Positions 21,689 through 33,156 of a stretch of DNA of 64,000 bases are shown one piece after another. The translations under genes were made by a program, and so were the position numbers. The notes beneath the pieces were generated by a model that saw only the letters and a list, made by a program, of their open reading frames with translations, was not told where the DNA came from and did not search any database. The DNA is from Kappaphycus alvarezii (Eukaryota; Rhodophyta; Florideophyceae; Gigartinales; Solieriaceae): positions 310,001 to 374,000 of the forward strand of contig NADL03000080.1 of the NCBI GenBank assembly GCA_002205965.3. Direction: 5' to 3'. Positions within the stretch are counted from its first letter, which is position 1, and each line of letters begins with the position of its first letter.

Positions 21689-23400
21689 CTTTTCACAACC
21701 TATGACGGCAGGAATCGCATATGACGTTGTGAGGGAACCTTCAACGTATGCATGCGCCATGAGTTAGACACATACGTACAGTATACAGTACCGAACGCAC
21801 ATTGTCTCCCCTCCAATTATTTCAGCATCTCTTTCAGCAGTCCCTAACTCTGTAGCATCTACAGCAAATGACTAACAAGCAGTGCAGGTTGTTCATGTGC
21901 TTAAGGTGTGGTGACTCTGGGCAGCCATAGCGACCCTTTTTCCGCAGCGTATTTCAACGGTGGACGTAATTCACGCAGAGATGAGAATAAATCCTACCGA
22001 ACTTTGAGATTTTGTGTCTCAAACGTCACTTGGGTTTCGGATAACTGTACTTTTACGCTTACTCATTTGTTCGGCGTAGATATTGGAATTGCAGTACATG
22101 TTGCCGGAATAATTTGATTTAACCACAGATGCAGTGAGCCCGACAGAGCTTCCGAAAAATAAAAATACTGTATATACTAATGTTGAGCTAGGCTGAGTAA
22201 TCTTCATAAAACAGCCCTTTTTCGGATGAGTATTGGGACATCCTGCTACTTCAGGTCAGGTTTTCGTCAATGTCGCAGCCTTGTTGTATAACTTACCCGA
22301 CAGCAGCACCAATCATAACAGTGAATTTTTCATTCACGGCGTTTGCATTTAAAGTGCTTGATTGGCAAATGGATTTGAGCTCTGAATAAAAGCAGGCGTA
22401 ACTGCCCAGAGTTTTTCCAAACGGCAGGGTGTGTGGTTTTAAATAACTGGGGTGGTTTCACACATACGCAGCGGGAAGAGGTTTCATTGCACACACGCGC
22501 AGTGGGTGAGGAGTTGATTGCACGCTCGCACGGCGGGGGAAGGGTTGATCGTATTCACACAAAGTGGGGAGAGGACAATCACACTCACGAAAATGTGCGT
22601 ACAAGCCAGTCACAGGCCGACAGAGGGGCTGTTCGCGGGGGTAGTTGTTTGAAGAGAGTGGCGCGATTATTTTCTGTACCGAGTTGTGAGAACGGGTTTT
22701 GGGGATGGTGAGCGGCAGCGACCACACCTCGGATGAACAACAGCGGTGGGGGAATGTAGCAGGAATTATGGTTGGGGATTGGGACACAATGGGAGTGCGT
22801 AAAGGAGAGGGGGTGTGGATAAAGGCAGGACGGGTCGCGAGTAGAGGAGCTGCAGTGATAATGAGAGGAGATCGTCAAGAACGGTGTCGAATGAAGCAGG
22901 GTTGACTCAAAAGTGACTCCCCGAATCGGTTTCCGTTAGATTCCGCATGAGTACTTTTTTTTTGTTGTTCAAACGAAGATGCTTACCTCCAGCATTGGAT
23001 CGCGATGGACTTTTTTAGACTTCCCAATAAGCTCGTTACACTTGTCAGTCAATTGGATTTGGATCGCGCAACGGGTAAGGATGCTCTTATAATTCTCCAT
23101 CTGGAGCTTGCAAGCAGATTCATCGCTATGAATCAAATGTGATTATATGTATGTCAAGATATCAATAAGTATATTGAACTGAGATTAAACATTCTGTTCC
23201 TCCCTGTCGCCATTTTTCTTGATTATTTCGTTTCTCTTGCTCGCCATATCCTCCGACGAAGTGAGATGAACAACAACAGAGCCGGGGCGATCTAGTGCTC
23301 GATAATTGAGTTAAGAGAGAACAACTAAAAGATCATTACGGTTATCAATGACTTTGTGTGATACACAATCACTGTCGTTTGAAATTAAGTGACACCCTAC
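21689..23400. other. Intergenic region, mostly unassigned
   Basis: Contains a GTACAGTATACAGTACC run near 21776-21792, the 31-bp tandem repeats at 22467-22589 and short frames without recognisable content. The purine-rich block at 22690-22905 is open on the plus strand but has no domain I know. Confidence 0.4.
22467..22589. repeat. Degenerate 31-bp tandem repeat, four units
   Basis: Units begin at 22467, 22498, 22529 and 22560. Each has the pattern CGCAG-GGG-GAGG-TTGATTGCACAC-CGC with substitutions. The preceding 31 bp (22436-22466) resembles half a unit, ending in TTTCACACATA. A degenerate minisatellite with period 31. Confidence 0.7.
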
Positions 23401-23559
23401 ACTTTACAACTCAAAAGAAACTAACCGCCCTAATCCGTGCAGCAGTCCAGGAAAGCATTCTACCCCGGGGGTCAAAGGAGGCAGCCATTCCGCGCCTCAA
23501 TGGCCCTTCCGGGCGCCAGGGAATGGGTGAACTGCGCCCACTGCCTCGGCCTCAAGACC

Positions 23560-24126
23560 AGCATTGAACCCTGTGAATTCTAGGTGCAGCTCCAATAGTT
23601 CTGCCAAGTCCAGCTGTTCCCTTCGGAAGTGCCGTGCCCGAGGCGAAACTGCCCCGAAACCCTCGACTGTTTCGGGGATCACCTCCTGCACTGCAGACAT
23701 GGAGAGCACAGAACTTGGCGACATGCCCATTAAAAAGCCCTTTTTGCGCAAGACCCCGCCGTCGAACCGCGAGACGAGGTCTATCGCAAGAGGCCAGACA
23801 TCCGGGCGGTGGGAAGCAATAGAGGTACGGATTTCTTTGACGTGACGTTCTTCAACCCGCTGGCGTCCTCCCATAGGAGGAATCAAACGTTTAAGACGCT
23901 CATGTCCCTCCAAGCTTTCGTCTCTGGGAAGAATACAAGATATGAATCTTTTATTGCAACCTCCATAGGTAGTAGGCTCGTGCCTAGCCCTATGTCTACT
24001 CTCGGAGGTTGGCACCAAGACGCTTGTAGGGTGCTAACCGACTTCGCGTGGAACGTGGCCGTTAGGGCGATGGAGGCCTATGGTAAGGTACGAGCGTCGC
24101 TTAGAGGCACACCCCCGTGGCCTTAA
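23560..24126 (+). pseudogene. 3' end of a third LINE (restriction-like endonuclease domain)
   Basis: Plus-strand remnant of the C-terminal half of an endonuclease-type LINE. The zinc-binding part reads CPRRNCPETLDCFGDHLLHC followed by an HRTWRHAH segment. After a TAA the endonuclease-like core appears as RPDIR ... GTDFFDVTFFNPL and the closing LVPSPMSTLGGW. The frame ends at 24126, 76 bp before the LTR element at 24203. A 173-codon minus-strand frame overlaps it (23497-24018) and is treated as a shadow. Confidence 0.65.
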
Positions 24127-24202
24127 TAGCCAACGCAGATTGTCTGTTGAACGGCCTTGAGACGGCTTTTTAGGGAAATTTAAGAGGTAATACTGGCAAC
24201 CC

Positions 24203-24527
24203 TGTCACATTACAGTGGATTTTGTCTCCATCTACTGTAAGTAACGTTTCAGTAGACTTTCGTGCGGTTTAAGAGTTAGGCAACCCTGCTCCCTCTCTCT
24301 GTCTCCTGGATGGGGAATTCACAAGAAGAAATCATCAACGTCGACGTAACCAGTCTGTTGTCCCGCCGAGGTGCTCAGCCCTGGCCCCTTCTCACCAATA
24401 AAGTTGTTTATTTATCTCAACAGCTCTCCTATTTTACCCCTACACTACTCCCTCTTTCAGCTACTGCCAATTTTCCCTGGTTGTCCACCGATACGATAGC
24501 TGCACAATGCGCGCAGATAACACGACA
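24203..24527 (+). repeat. 5' LTR of the old Copia-like element
   Basis: Begins TGTCACATTACAG and ends GATAACACGACA. Shared landmarks with the 3' copy include CAACGTCGACGTA, CCGCCGAGGTGCTCAGCCC and CTTCTCACCA. Confidence 0.75.
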
Positions 24528-24820
24528 ATCCGGATTCGTTTTCTGCTATCACTGCAAGACCTCTTGCTATTCCCCGCCAAAAACGTCTATTGTCGAAATA
24601 CTCGTTGGATCTATCGAGAATGGCGCCCGTTGTGCGCTCGAAGTTCAAGGTTACTGTCGACAAGATCTTGAAGAAAATAGACACCTCCTCGTTCTGTTAT
24701 GAACTAGTTATTTCGATACTGCATGCCGCGAAATCTATTTTGGAAATTCTTTCACCTCCACCTGGGCCTGCTGGATCTAATACAGATGCAAGGGTGGGCT
24801 TGCAATAGTGTTGTTTTGAG

Positions 24821-26028
24821 CAGTGCCGTACTTCAATTAGTGCTACCCGCAATCACGTGGCAAGTCTCGAGCGATCTGGTCGGAAAAACGGAAGTGTTCC
24901 TGCCGTGATTCCGATCAGATCACTCCTCAAGGAACGTTCCTGTTGTAGGAAAGACCACACTGTTGTCTCTGGACCTTTACTGGGCACCTTTTGCTCTCTA
25001 CCCGAGAAAAGCAAAGCAATATGAAGATATCGGGACCGTATACTTCCCGCACAAAGAGAACTAGGCTGAATATCGGGCCAACAAACTGAAATTGCTCGTC
25101 TGTTGTCAAGCAATTCCAATTCGTCCTCCAAACGAGGCAGTTTTCAATTTCTCGCCGTACTGTCACAGACATTAAGCGTAGTGCAAGGACTCCTCTGCAA
25201 CAAATCCAAAACCAATCCATCTCACTTGAATAAAAAACCATTCGTTTGCCACCGGCTGCTGTCATTGAGAAGAATGTTCTCAACTTTCTACAAGTTGCAA
25301 GATCAGCTAAGATGCACGTTACCAAATAGTTTATTCAACAGAAAGCACTCGTAATTTGCGACGCTCTTCTTCAAACCTGAGCCTGTGAACAACAAAAACA
25401 CAAACGGCAAAACTTTCGTACCTCGAAGGGCTGGTTGTCAAAGTTTATTCGGCGTCACTCACTGTGTTCTGTTTCATTGTGATCGTGTGCAGTAAATTTT
25501 GCAGCAGATATGACTTTTTTGAAGTACTACGACCTTGACTGTATTTTTAACGGCGATGAAACAGGATTGTTCTACAAACTGCTGGCAAAAACAGATATTC
25601 AAAGTTGGTTAGACATTGAAGAAGATAAGGATATTAGTCAATTCATACTCGAAGATGTGCTTGAAATTGTGAGCGAGGGAGAGGAGCACAAAGACGAAGA
25701 AGTAGATGAATGCAACAGTCATAAAGAAGATAAAGTTTTTATCCTACTGCCTGCAGAACTGGTTGTTCACTCTCAATTCCAGAGTATCAAGCAGATTGCT
25801 GTCGAAAGCGGAGTATCAGATGCTTGGAGTTATCTGAGAAGGGCGAGGGCAGCCCTACTGCGAGCAAAGCGGAGTGAATGCTCCAAGAAGAAACGTCAAA
25901 TACTTATATCTGAGCTTATGTTGTGGATCGGATGATCTGTTCAGTTCAAACTCGAATTGTTCGCAACTCACAGTAGTGACTTCCGCGTACATTTGGCAAA
26001 GGGTGGCACTACTTCGGGGACCCCACTG
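24821..26028 (+). mobile_element. pogo/Tigger-like DNA transposon remnant nested in the LTR element
   Basis: The ends are inverted. The first 28 bases from 24821 (CAGTGCCGTACTTC then AATTAGTGCTACCC) match the reverse complement of the last 28 (ending 26028) at 20 of 28 positions without gaps. TA follows the right end; the left flank is AG, so one copy of a TA duplication may have mutated. Inside lies a pogo-type transposase pseudogene. The length, about 1.2 kb, is short because the catalytic core is deleted. Confidence 0.6.
25021..25935 (+). pseudogene. pogo/CENP-B-like transposase with DDE core deleted
   Basis: From ATG at 25021 the reading gives a psq-type helix-turn-helix (QQTEIARLLSSNSN, then FSISRRTVTDIKRSA), a CENP-B-type second DNA-binding domain (VIEKNVLNFLQVARSAKMHV ... 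KALVICDALLQT; FRTSKGWLSKFIRRHSL), and the start of the DDE domain (IFNGDETGLFYKLL). It then jumps to the C-terminal DIEEDKDISQFILEDVLEI and SVSDAW-like end. Several stops and a frame change interrupt it. The middle of the DDE domain, which holds the other catalytic acids, is missing. Confidence 0.75.
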
Positions 26029-26589
26029 TATATTTTCTACGCCACCGGACGCTGAAGGTGTTGGGTATTATCTCAAGGACCTGCTTCAGCCTCCAGGCCA
26101 ACTTTTCAGTGAAGCTTTTTTCAACGTGCCGATGTTTCCAGTCTCCATTTCAGTTGATATCGCCATTCTTTATGGATTTGACGGCATCACAGGAGATTTT
26201 GCCGCCTCATTGTCCACGAAAAACAAAAAAAAAGAATAAAAGGAGGTTGAAGTCATTGATTTGGTTGTCTTTCTTTATGAAAGTTGATCCGAACCACGGG
26301 AAAGGTATCTTTGACAGGTTTTATATCAAAAGAATCCACTTGAATCCTTTTCTGAGCACAGGAAACCCCTCTGCTCCTGTTAAAAACAGGAACGGTATCA
26401 AGATCCGAAGTTTTTCGCAAGGTCGAATAGCAGTTCGAATGAATGTGGACCAGTTTCCCGTCCTTAAACCAATGAAAAAATTTCAGAAATTCCGGAAATC
26501 AGGAGCAGGATGACCGCGGCTATCGCTCCAGCACCCGCCTTGATAACCAGAGACATAAGGACTCACGCAAGGCGCGCTATGCTCAACAG

Positions 26590-26934
26590 ATGTTCAAGTA
26601 TTACAAGTTTTCTGGAGACTTACGCGAAGATATCTCCGAGAAACTCAAGCTCTATGAAATTTGTGCCCGTCAATACCATATTTCCAGCACACAGAAAGCA
26701 GATTATTTGGTTCACGCTGTCGATGGTGCCGCGCGAAAGCTCTACTTCGAGAACTGTAAATATGGAATTAATTACGCTGAAGTTGTAAAGGTTATGAAGG
26801 GTGAGTATGTTGTAGTGCAATGTATAGAAACTGCCTTGGAAGAGTGTTATCGGGGGATGACTAAGAAAACAAGGGGAAAAGCAGTTGTTAACTGTGCAAC
26901 TACCGGGCGTCCGATGGAACCGCTTTCCCTTTAA
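26590..26934 (+). pseudogene. gag fragment of the old Copia-like element
   Basis: The open frame contains KFSGDLREDISEKLKLYEIC and YLVHAVDGAARKLYFENC, a helical pattern matching Copia-type capsid in this family. It ends at 26934 where unrelated-looking purine-rich sequence begins. Confidence 0.55.
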
Positions 26935-27780
26935 TCCCTGTGAGGGGTAGTAGCTCGATGCCTAAAAGGAGGTTGTGGTAGAGACTTTGGAATACTGGGC
27001 AAGGACAAGAAGCGTCTAGAAGCAAGTCAAGTCAAACGCCGCGACAAAATGAAGTCCACTGGACAGTAAGCAAGGGAAAAGCCGAAGAAAGTGAAAGCAA
27101 TCCGAGTAACTGAAAGGAAACAGGAAAAAGGAAGGTTGGGGAAGGTAGCCCGAAGCCAAATGAGTGCCACGTGTACCGTGTCGGTTGGTTGGAGAGACGG
27201 ATCTCTGTACAGGATTTTATTCTCCCGCAGGGGACGGCGGTAAGCCCAATAGGTAGCGGATAAAGTCCTCGCAGGGGGACCGGCGACCAACCACGGGTCT
27301 AGACATACATTAATCTCTGGGGACGCCAGCCACGGGCGAAGAAAGACGCCACGCTGTTGCAAAAGAAGAAAAGTAAAAAGGGCAGAAGCCTAAAGGAGGA
27401 TCAGGCCAAGAGGCTAAGAAGGGACCCGAAGGGGATGAGGTTAAATATTGCCACAGTCGCTAAACCGCCTTAGGTGGAGGGGAAAGCGTTCGGTGGGTGC
27501 TAATAACAGAGCAGACAATTCGGCGACTGTTTACTTGGCACGCCATAGCGGCCGAACAATAAATAGTAAGTTAGAAGTTAGTCTGTTAGACTGTTAGCTT
27601 GTGGACAGTTTCTAAAAGTTTGTGAGTCACTCTAAAATAATTATCAGGACCAAAGGGGTCCATGGCCTGCCTCTACTGGGTCACTGCCACGGAGTCCTGT
27701 AAGGAATGTAAAGTCTAAAATAGTAATCGAATTTCGATTAGCAAATTGGATTTTGATTCCCTACTGTAAACCAAAGGGGT
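26935..27780 (+). other. Purine-rich unassigned block between two gag pieces
   Basis: The gag reading is interrupted by about 850 bp of different character. One plus-strand frame stays protein-like across roughly 150 codons with three stops (pieces ECHVYRVGWLERRISVQDF and QKKKSKKGRSLKEDQAKRL), so a very basic protein may once have been encoded. ACCAAAGGGGTC occurs twice, near 27650 and 27771, and could mark ends of a small insertion. I cannot name it. Confidence 0.35.
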
Positions 27781-27862
27781 CATTGCACTACATATGTATT
27801 CGATGCTGGACAGTTGCAAATCAAAGGAACTTTGGAAACACTTCGTTTAAGATCATTTAGGC

Positions 27863-28440
27863 ATGAAAAAGGATCTCTGGCGTATCAGAAGGTCTAACGA
27901 ATCTGATTTCACATTTTCCTCAATACCCTCGATATTTTCGTACGGACGCTCATACGGTGGATTGCTTAAGAAGGGCCGTGTCAGAGTTTCAGGAGTGGTC
28001 CCCCATCCCCTTTCAAAACATTTTTTCCCAAAGATACTCCTTTCAACAAGTTTGTAACGAACTTTCAGGAGTCGATTCAAAACCTCAGCCAGATTGGACT
28101 CCTTACTGGAACCGGAAATGACGCCTCGGGGACCTACTTCATGGAATAATTTGATTATATGCTCACAAATATTACTCGTTATGTCCGTAATCCAAGGGAA
28201 AATAGGCCCTCAAAGTATTCACACGGATTAAATGCAAAAAACCAAAGCCGACGACCTGACTTTTCATTCGAAGTGTCCTGGAAACCCAACGAATGCCACA
28301 AGTGCGGAGCTACGAACTGGAATCCAAGCCATTGGGGTGCCCCCAGTGGTACTGAAGCGCATGCTTGCCGACGTATTAACAACGAAGAGTCTTCTACCTA
28401 CGTCCTCGCTGATTTTATAAAGGGTGAAGAAGTTAATTAA
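27863..28440 (+). pseudogene. gag C-terminal part with zinc-binding segment
   Basis: A frame-broken continuation of gag. The last open part contains CHKCGATNWNPSHWG followed by a later AHAC, a C-x2-C ... H ... C arrangement consistent with an expanded zinc knuckle. It ends at 28440. Confidence 0.5.
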
Positions 28441-28734
28441 TTGAATCACGAAAGTGGGCTTACAGACATAAAAAACTAGAGACCAATACTTGGCCGTATT
28501 TGATCCGCAATTCATTGACGAAACAGGGCCCCCCATGTAGATTACCTCCCCTCCGATGGGAGTCCGATCGAAGCTGTAGAGCACTACATTCTACTAACTC
28601 ATATCTCGGCGACAAGGGGCGAATCTAATCGCGTGCATTCGGATTTTCGTCTGGGAGACGGGTGCTTTTAGAGCCACCTCGTCGCCGTGAAGAAACAACC
28701 ACACCGAAGTTCGATCGAGAAGCAGTGATCTTTA

Positions 28735-29112
28735 TTGAAAATTCGACGTTTCGAAAATGAGGAAGGAATATCTCATATACACATATTGGGTTTCCTTTGC
28801 GATATTGTTGCCCCAAAATCTGTTATCAGTCATAAGGAACTCAATCGATTATTCGCCGCATCCGGCGTTCACAACCGAGAAACACACCCCTCCCGTAATC
28901 GTTTCAGGTTTGCAGATGCATCTTACCAATCCATTGGTTTCGTTTCAATTCATCTAGATACCCACACTGTAATACCAGCTATTTCTGTTGAGCTGGATAT
29001 AGTTGATGCGGATATTCCCGCACTGCTTGGTTTGGATGTTCTGGACAAAGAATCGTACACACCTTGCACTGTCTCAACAGGCTTGTTAAGCGCATATCCC
29101 CCGTCACCCTGA
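28735..29112 (+). pseudogene. Retropepsin-like protease
   Basis: The motif GFLCDIVAPKSVISHKEL matches the strand-catalytic loop-strand of a retroviral-type protease, but the catalytic triplet D-T/S-G is changed to D-I-V. A second conserved stretch, DIPALLGLDVLDK, corresponds to the hydrophobic-Gly region. The frame overlaps the integrase start by 49 bases. Confidence 0.65.
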
Positions 29113-30270
29113 ATCAAAAGGAATTATACATCGACAGTTCGCATGCAACGATTTTTAAGTCGGCTATTAAGCACCTCTATGCATTGATGAGATTCCCTGC
29201 TGACACTAACTTCAACTTCGCCCAACTCCCAAAACTAAATCCCAACTTCTTCCATCCATCAGCAATGAAACTTTTCAATCTCATCGAGCGCTCCCGACCA
29301 GAAGAAGCCACCCCTGAGGCGCTAAGTACATTTCAAGATATCTCACGAAACTGCAACCCATGCCAGAGAATCCGTAGCGCTTCTACTCGTTTCCGAGTCT
29401 TATTGGGATACGAAGGTGTACGTTTTAACGAAAGAATACTATTAGGCATGATGTACATCTATAAAGCTCCAGTCGTGCACATCGTAGATGAAGTAACTTG
29501 TTTCTCTGCAGCTCTATTCTTTATAAACGTTTCTACAGAGGAATTCTAGAAGGCAATTGTATATTTCTGGGCCTCAAGTTACACAGGCATGCCCAATTTA
29601 ATCCTTAACCACCAAGGATTTCAACTAGCAAGCAAATTCATACATTTCGCGCGCTATTCAAAGGTCGAATTAAACCAAACTAGAATAGAATATCACTCCA
29701 GTTTGTGACTAGCTGTACTCTACCACGAGTCCTTGCGTCTCAAGTACAGTAAAATCATGGTAATCCAACCAGGTAACTTGGAGTGCTCGGTTAAAGCCAA
29801 GAATGACACAGTCAGACCGGAAGGCCTGGTTCCCTCTGCCCTCGTCTTTCGTTAATTACCCCAACTATAATACATCAACGAGCTCCGTTCAGTCCAGCCA
29901 ACGATACTGGAAAGAAGCAACACTGCGGAGGTGGTGCGCAAGAAGATAAAGACTGAATTGGTCAGGCTCAAAATACGCCGCCCACTGAAACATGCAGTAC
30001 CACTCGCGTGTGACAAGTTAAACCAGCCTGGAGACAAAGTCTTGTTCTGGCGTGAAAAATTCATTTGCAATAAAATTGGAAAATGGATGGGACCCTACAT
30101 AGTATTGATCATAGATCTTTGAAACAAGCTCATCTTTGTGCGAGAGTCCGACACAGATTCTGCAAAGGCATTCACCCTATCCCAAGTCAAAGCCTATGTC
30201 ACCTCGAAGAGCTCTCGTCTTTTCGAGCCTAAATACAACTTTTTCCGGGTTACGTCGTCAAACGACAACT
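29064..30270 (+). pseudogene. Copia-type integrase and tail, broken
   Basis: The zinc-binding domain FFHPSAMKLFNLI ... NCNPCQRIR is followed by the first catalytic aspartate in VHIVDEVTCFSAALFF. The open frame stops at 29549, and the rest of the core continues through frame changes. The tail near 29930-30120 (ARKKIK-like; DKVLFWREKFICNKIGKWMG) is the C-terminal module seen in this family. Confidence 0.7.
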
Positions 30271-30326
30271 AAATACTGGCGACAGAGGTACTGGACGAGA
30301 ATTATGAGCGATCTAAAGGCCAAGAA

Positions 30327-31034
30327 ATGAAAGAAGCTAATAGTAATGACATCAAATCTTTACTCAAGCGCAGGGCCTTCAAGAATATTCTTCGAGAGGA
30401 AATACCACCGGAGTGTAACGTTTTTCTCGGTCGTTTCGTAGTTTCGATCAAATCCTCTATAGACGGAAAAGTCAAATACAAGGCCCGCTATGTTATTGGA
30501 GGACAACCTGATAAATTGAAAAACATCTTGGTACAAACTTTTTCAACACTACAGCCTTGGTCTGTTAGACTTCTTTTAGCAATCACAGCTACTTGAAAGT
30601 TTAATTCTTGGACAGCCGATATCACCCAAACATATTTTCAGTCCTCAGAATCTCTATCTAGAATCTTCTAGATCGAGAAGAGTGCCAGAACTTGAATTGT
30701 AATCCGTCCATTGCCTAAACAACTTCGCCCGCTATACGGGCTATGCAACGCAGGAGACATATGGCATAAAATACAACCATGGATAAACATCACAACAGAG
30801 AGATCAGCACTCTTGGAAGAGGAAGAGCTGCTAAAGGGACTTATTGGAAGCTATATAGACGACCTTCTACGTTGTGGAATTGAAGATTTTCGTGAGATCT
30901 CGAAGTCGACAAATGGGAAGTTTGGAATGAAAGAAGAATCTGCGCTTCATTCCGAATTCACTGGCTTCGTCCTCCATAAAGAACAAGCCAATTTGTACGT
31001 TGACCAAATCTCGTATCGGCGCAAGTTAGAATGA
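30327..31034 (+). pseudogene. Copia-type reverse transcriptase, broken
   Basis: The first frame holds FLGRFVVSIKSSIDGKVKYK, the entry to RVT_2. After stops and a frame change the second frame (30711-31034) holds LRPLYGLCNAGDIWH and the catalytic box SYIDDLLRCG. It copies element RNA into DNA when intact. Confidence 0.8.
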
Positions 31035-31076
31035 ATATCTCCCGACATCTTGTTTAAAGGTTTCAGATCTATGTGA

Positions 31077-31750
31077 ATGGGTTCGGTTTGGTTAGCAAAC
31101 TCAAAACCGGACTGTCTCTTCGAAGTCGCGCAGTTGGCGCAGATTACTGAACAAATTTTCGATTCGGATAAACCCCAACTTTGGATAATAATGAGTAAGG
31201 CACTGAAGTACGCAGTCGATAATAGCGTCCGTCCTAAAATAAACAAATTGAAAGTGAATACGCTAAGGGCAGTGGTCTGCTCAGACTCCTCGTTTTCCAT
31301 CAACCAAAACCTCAAGTCACAGCTCGGACACCAAGTGTTGATCGCAGAATCTACAAATGCAGTGGCCCCCGTTTCTTTCAAATCTTACAAATATAGGCGC
31401 ACGACAAGGTCCGCAATGTTTAGGGGGTAATCGCGTTGATTGATATGTTCGGTATTGCTATTGCACTCTCCGAAGAACTGAAACTAATGTTGAATAGACC
31501 CATCCCAGTCCAGCTGCTAACCTACAACAAAAGCCTGTTTGACGTTATCTCGAAGGGCTTGCGAACTTCTGAGACGCGAACCATGCTTGATGGTACGGCT
31601 GCGCAGGAAGGATTCTGTGACAGAGTGATTTCAGATATTGGCTTCGTGCGAAGTAGCCAAAACATTGACGATGATCTTACGAAATATATGATCCAAGCTC
31701 TCCCCAGAAATTTCATTGTAGCAAGGCAGCTATATATAAAACCAGAATAG
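31077..31750 (+). pseudogene. Copia-type RNase H region, broken
   Basis: The pieces CSDSSFSINQNLKSQLGHQV and YKYRRTTRSAM, then LTYNKSLFDVISKGLRTSE, VISDIGFVRSSQNIDDDLTK and a final IVARQLYI, match RNase H of Copia-type elements in order. One stop and frame change separate the two frames (31430 and 31436). Confidence 0.8.
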
Positions 31751-32325
31751 TGGATTATCCTGTAGTAATTACATTCCGATATATCACATATTTATTTAGC
31801 GTGCGCATACTTTATTCTGGGGAACTGTTGCGGGTAGAGAGGTATAGAGACGGTTAGTATTCGTTTCGATTGCGCGCATGGTAGAGGTAGTGAGTATAAC
31901 CCGGCAGTAAGCAGTGCTGAAGGGATAGGGGAACGGTAGATCCGAGGCGGTTCGGAAAGGGTAGGGCGAGAAAGGTGGAAAGGGTAGCAAGCGCTTACCC
32001 CTGGAGAGTTAGGACGACTCCGGTTGCTTGTCAATTTGTATCGAACAGTGGTTGGAGAATTTGGAGGACTCCATGCGCGCACTGCGGAAAACAAATACTG
32101 TAATTAATTATGGTGGTTAACCGACGCCGGGAATTTCAACCCTAAATTTGGAAATGCCACAGTATCCGCACTTGATCCGCAGACGTCTTTATCAGCGCAC
32201 TAGTTGCACACTGTGACCTTACGAGTAACATCCGGTTAGTTCTTAGCCGTATAGGCAGACCTGCAGTGTACGCGATATCTACTCAGTGAAGTAAAGTTTC
32301 CATCAATTTTGACAACGGCGAGGAG

Positions 32326-32648
32326 TTTCGCATTACAGTGGGTGTTGTCTGCACCTACTGTAAGAAACGTTACAATAGACCTTCCTGCGGTCTAAGAGTT
32401 ACGCAAAACTACTCCCTCTCTCCCTTCTGGATGGTGAGGCCACCAAAAGCAATCAGCAACGTCGACGTAGCCAGCCAGTTGCACCGCCGAGGTGCTCAGC
32501 CCGGTCCCCTTCTCACCAGTAAAGTTATTTATTAATCCCTATCGCTACCCTATTTTACCCTTACACTACCCCCTATTTAAGCTATCGCCAAATATCCCTG
32601 ATTTTCCACGGATACGGTAGCTATGCAGCGCGCCCAGATAACACGACA
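32326..32648 (+). repeat. 3' LTR of the old Copia-like element
   Basis: Begins TTTCGCATTACAG (the TG start has mutated) and ends GATAACACGACA. It is preceded by a purine-rich GGCGAGGAG. A roughly 575-bp untranslated stretch separates it from the RNase H end. Confidence 0.75.
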
Positions 32649-33156
32649 CACCATGAAGGATATTCCGGGCCATATCTTTCAAATATTAAATCACGCCACA
32701 TTTCCCCTTTTGCAAATAATGCATGATATACGCCACTTTTTCTGTAATGAATTCTGATTTTAAAGTATTGTCCGCAGTTCACTGTACTATACAGTATTTC
32801 TGTAATATTTAATTATTCCGAATTTTACACTCCATGTATTTTACCACCAAAATCCTTGCAGCATCAATCTAGAACAAAACCAGGTGCCACCTACATGCCC
32901 CTTGGCCGTCTTCGCTACTACACAGCTTCGGCTGTCACCGAGCGAATCCAGCGATGGCCATCCATTCCCCCATCATCATCAAGCTCTAACAATCAGACAA
33001 GGCGGCCCCAGCAGCAGAAAAACAACTTTTCACAATCCTTTAGGGGTTTGCTTTGGAGCAGCGAGAAAAAGCAGTCCATCGGCAGGCATTGAGGACTGAT
33101 TCGATTTCATCTGCACGTTTGCGCAACTAAAATACCACGCTTTTCTTTCTCTCTTC

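Larger units (their letters stand above)
24203..32648 (+). mobile_element. Old long Copia-like element with nested insertions
   Basis: Diverged direct repeats of about 325 bp (24203-24527 and 32326-32648) bound 7.8 kb containing a nested pogo-like transposon, gag, zinc knuckle, protease, integrase, reverse transcriptase and RNase H, all on the plus strand in Copia order and all broken. The LTRs differ at many sites, so this is much older than the element at 17817. No convincing target duplication remains. Confidence 0.75.

Noticed and set aside
22433..22905. Protein-coding gene over the purine-rich block
   Set aside because: Frames are open on both strands because of composition and tandem repeats; no domain is visible.
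23497..24018. 173-codon minus-strand gene
   Set aside because: The plus strand carries LINE endonuclease signatures across the same interval; the antisense protein has no recognisable pattern.
26935..27500. Group II intron or structured ribozyme
   Set aside because: Purine-rich composition suggested it, but no GUGYG start, domain V-like hairpin or intron-encoded protein was found.
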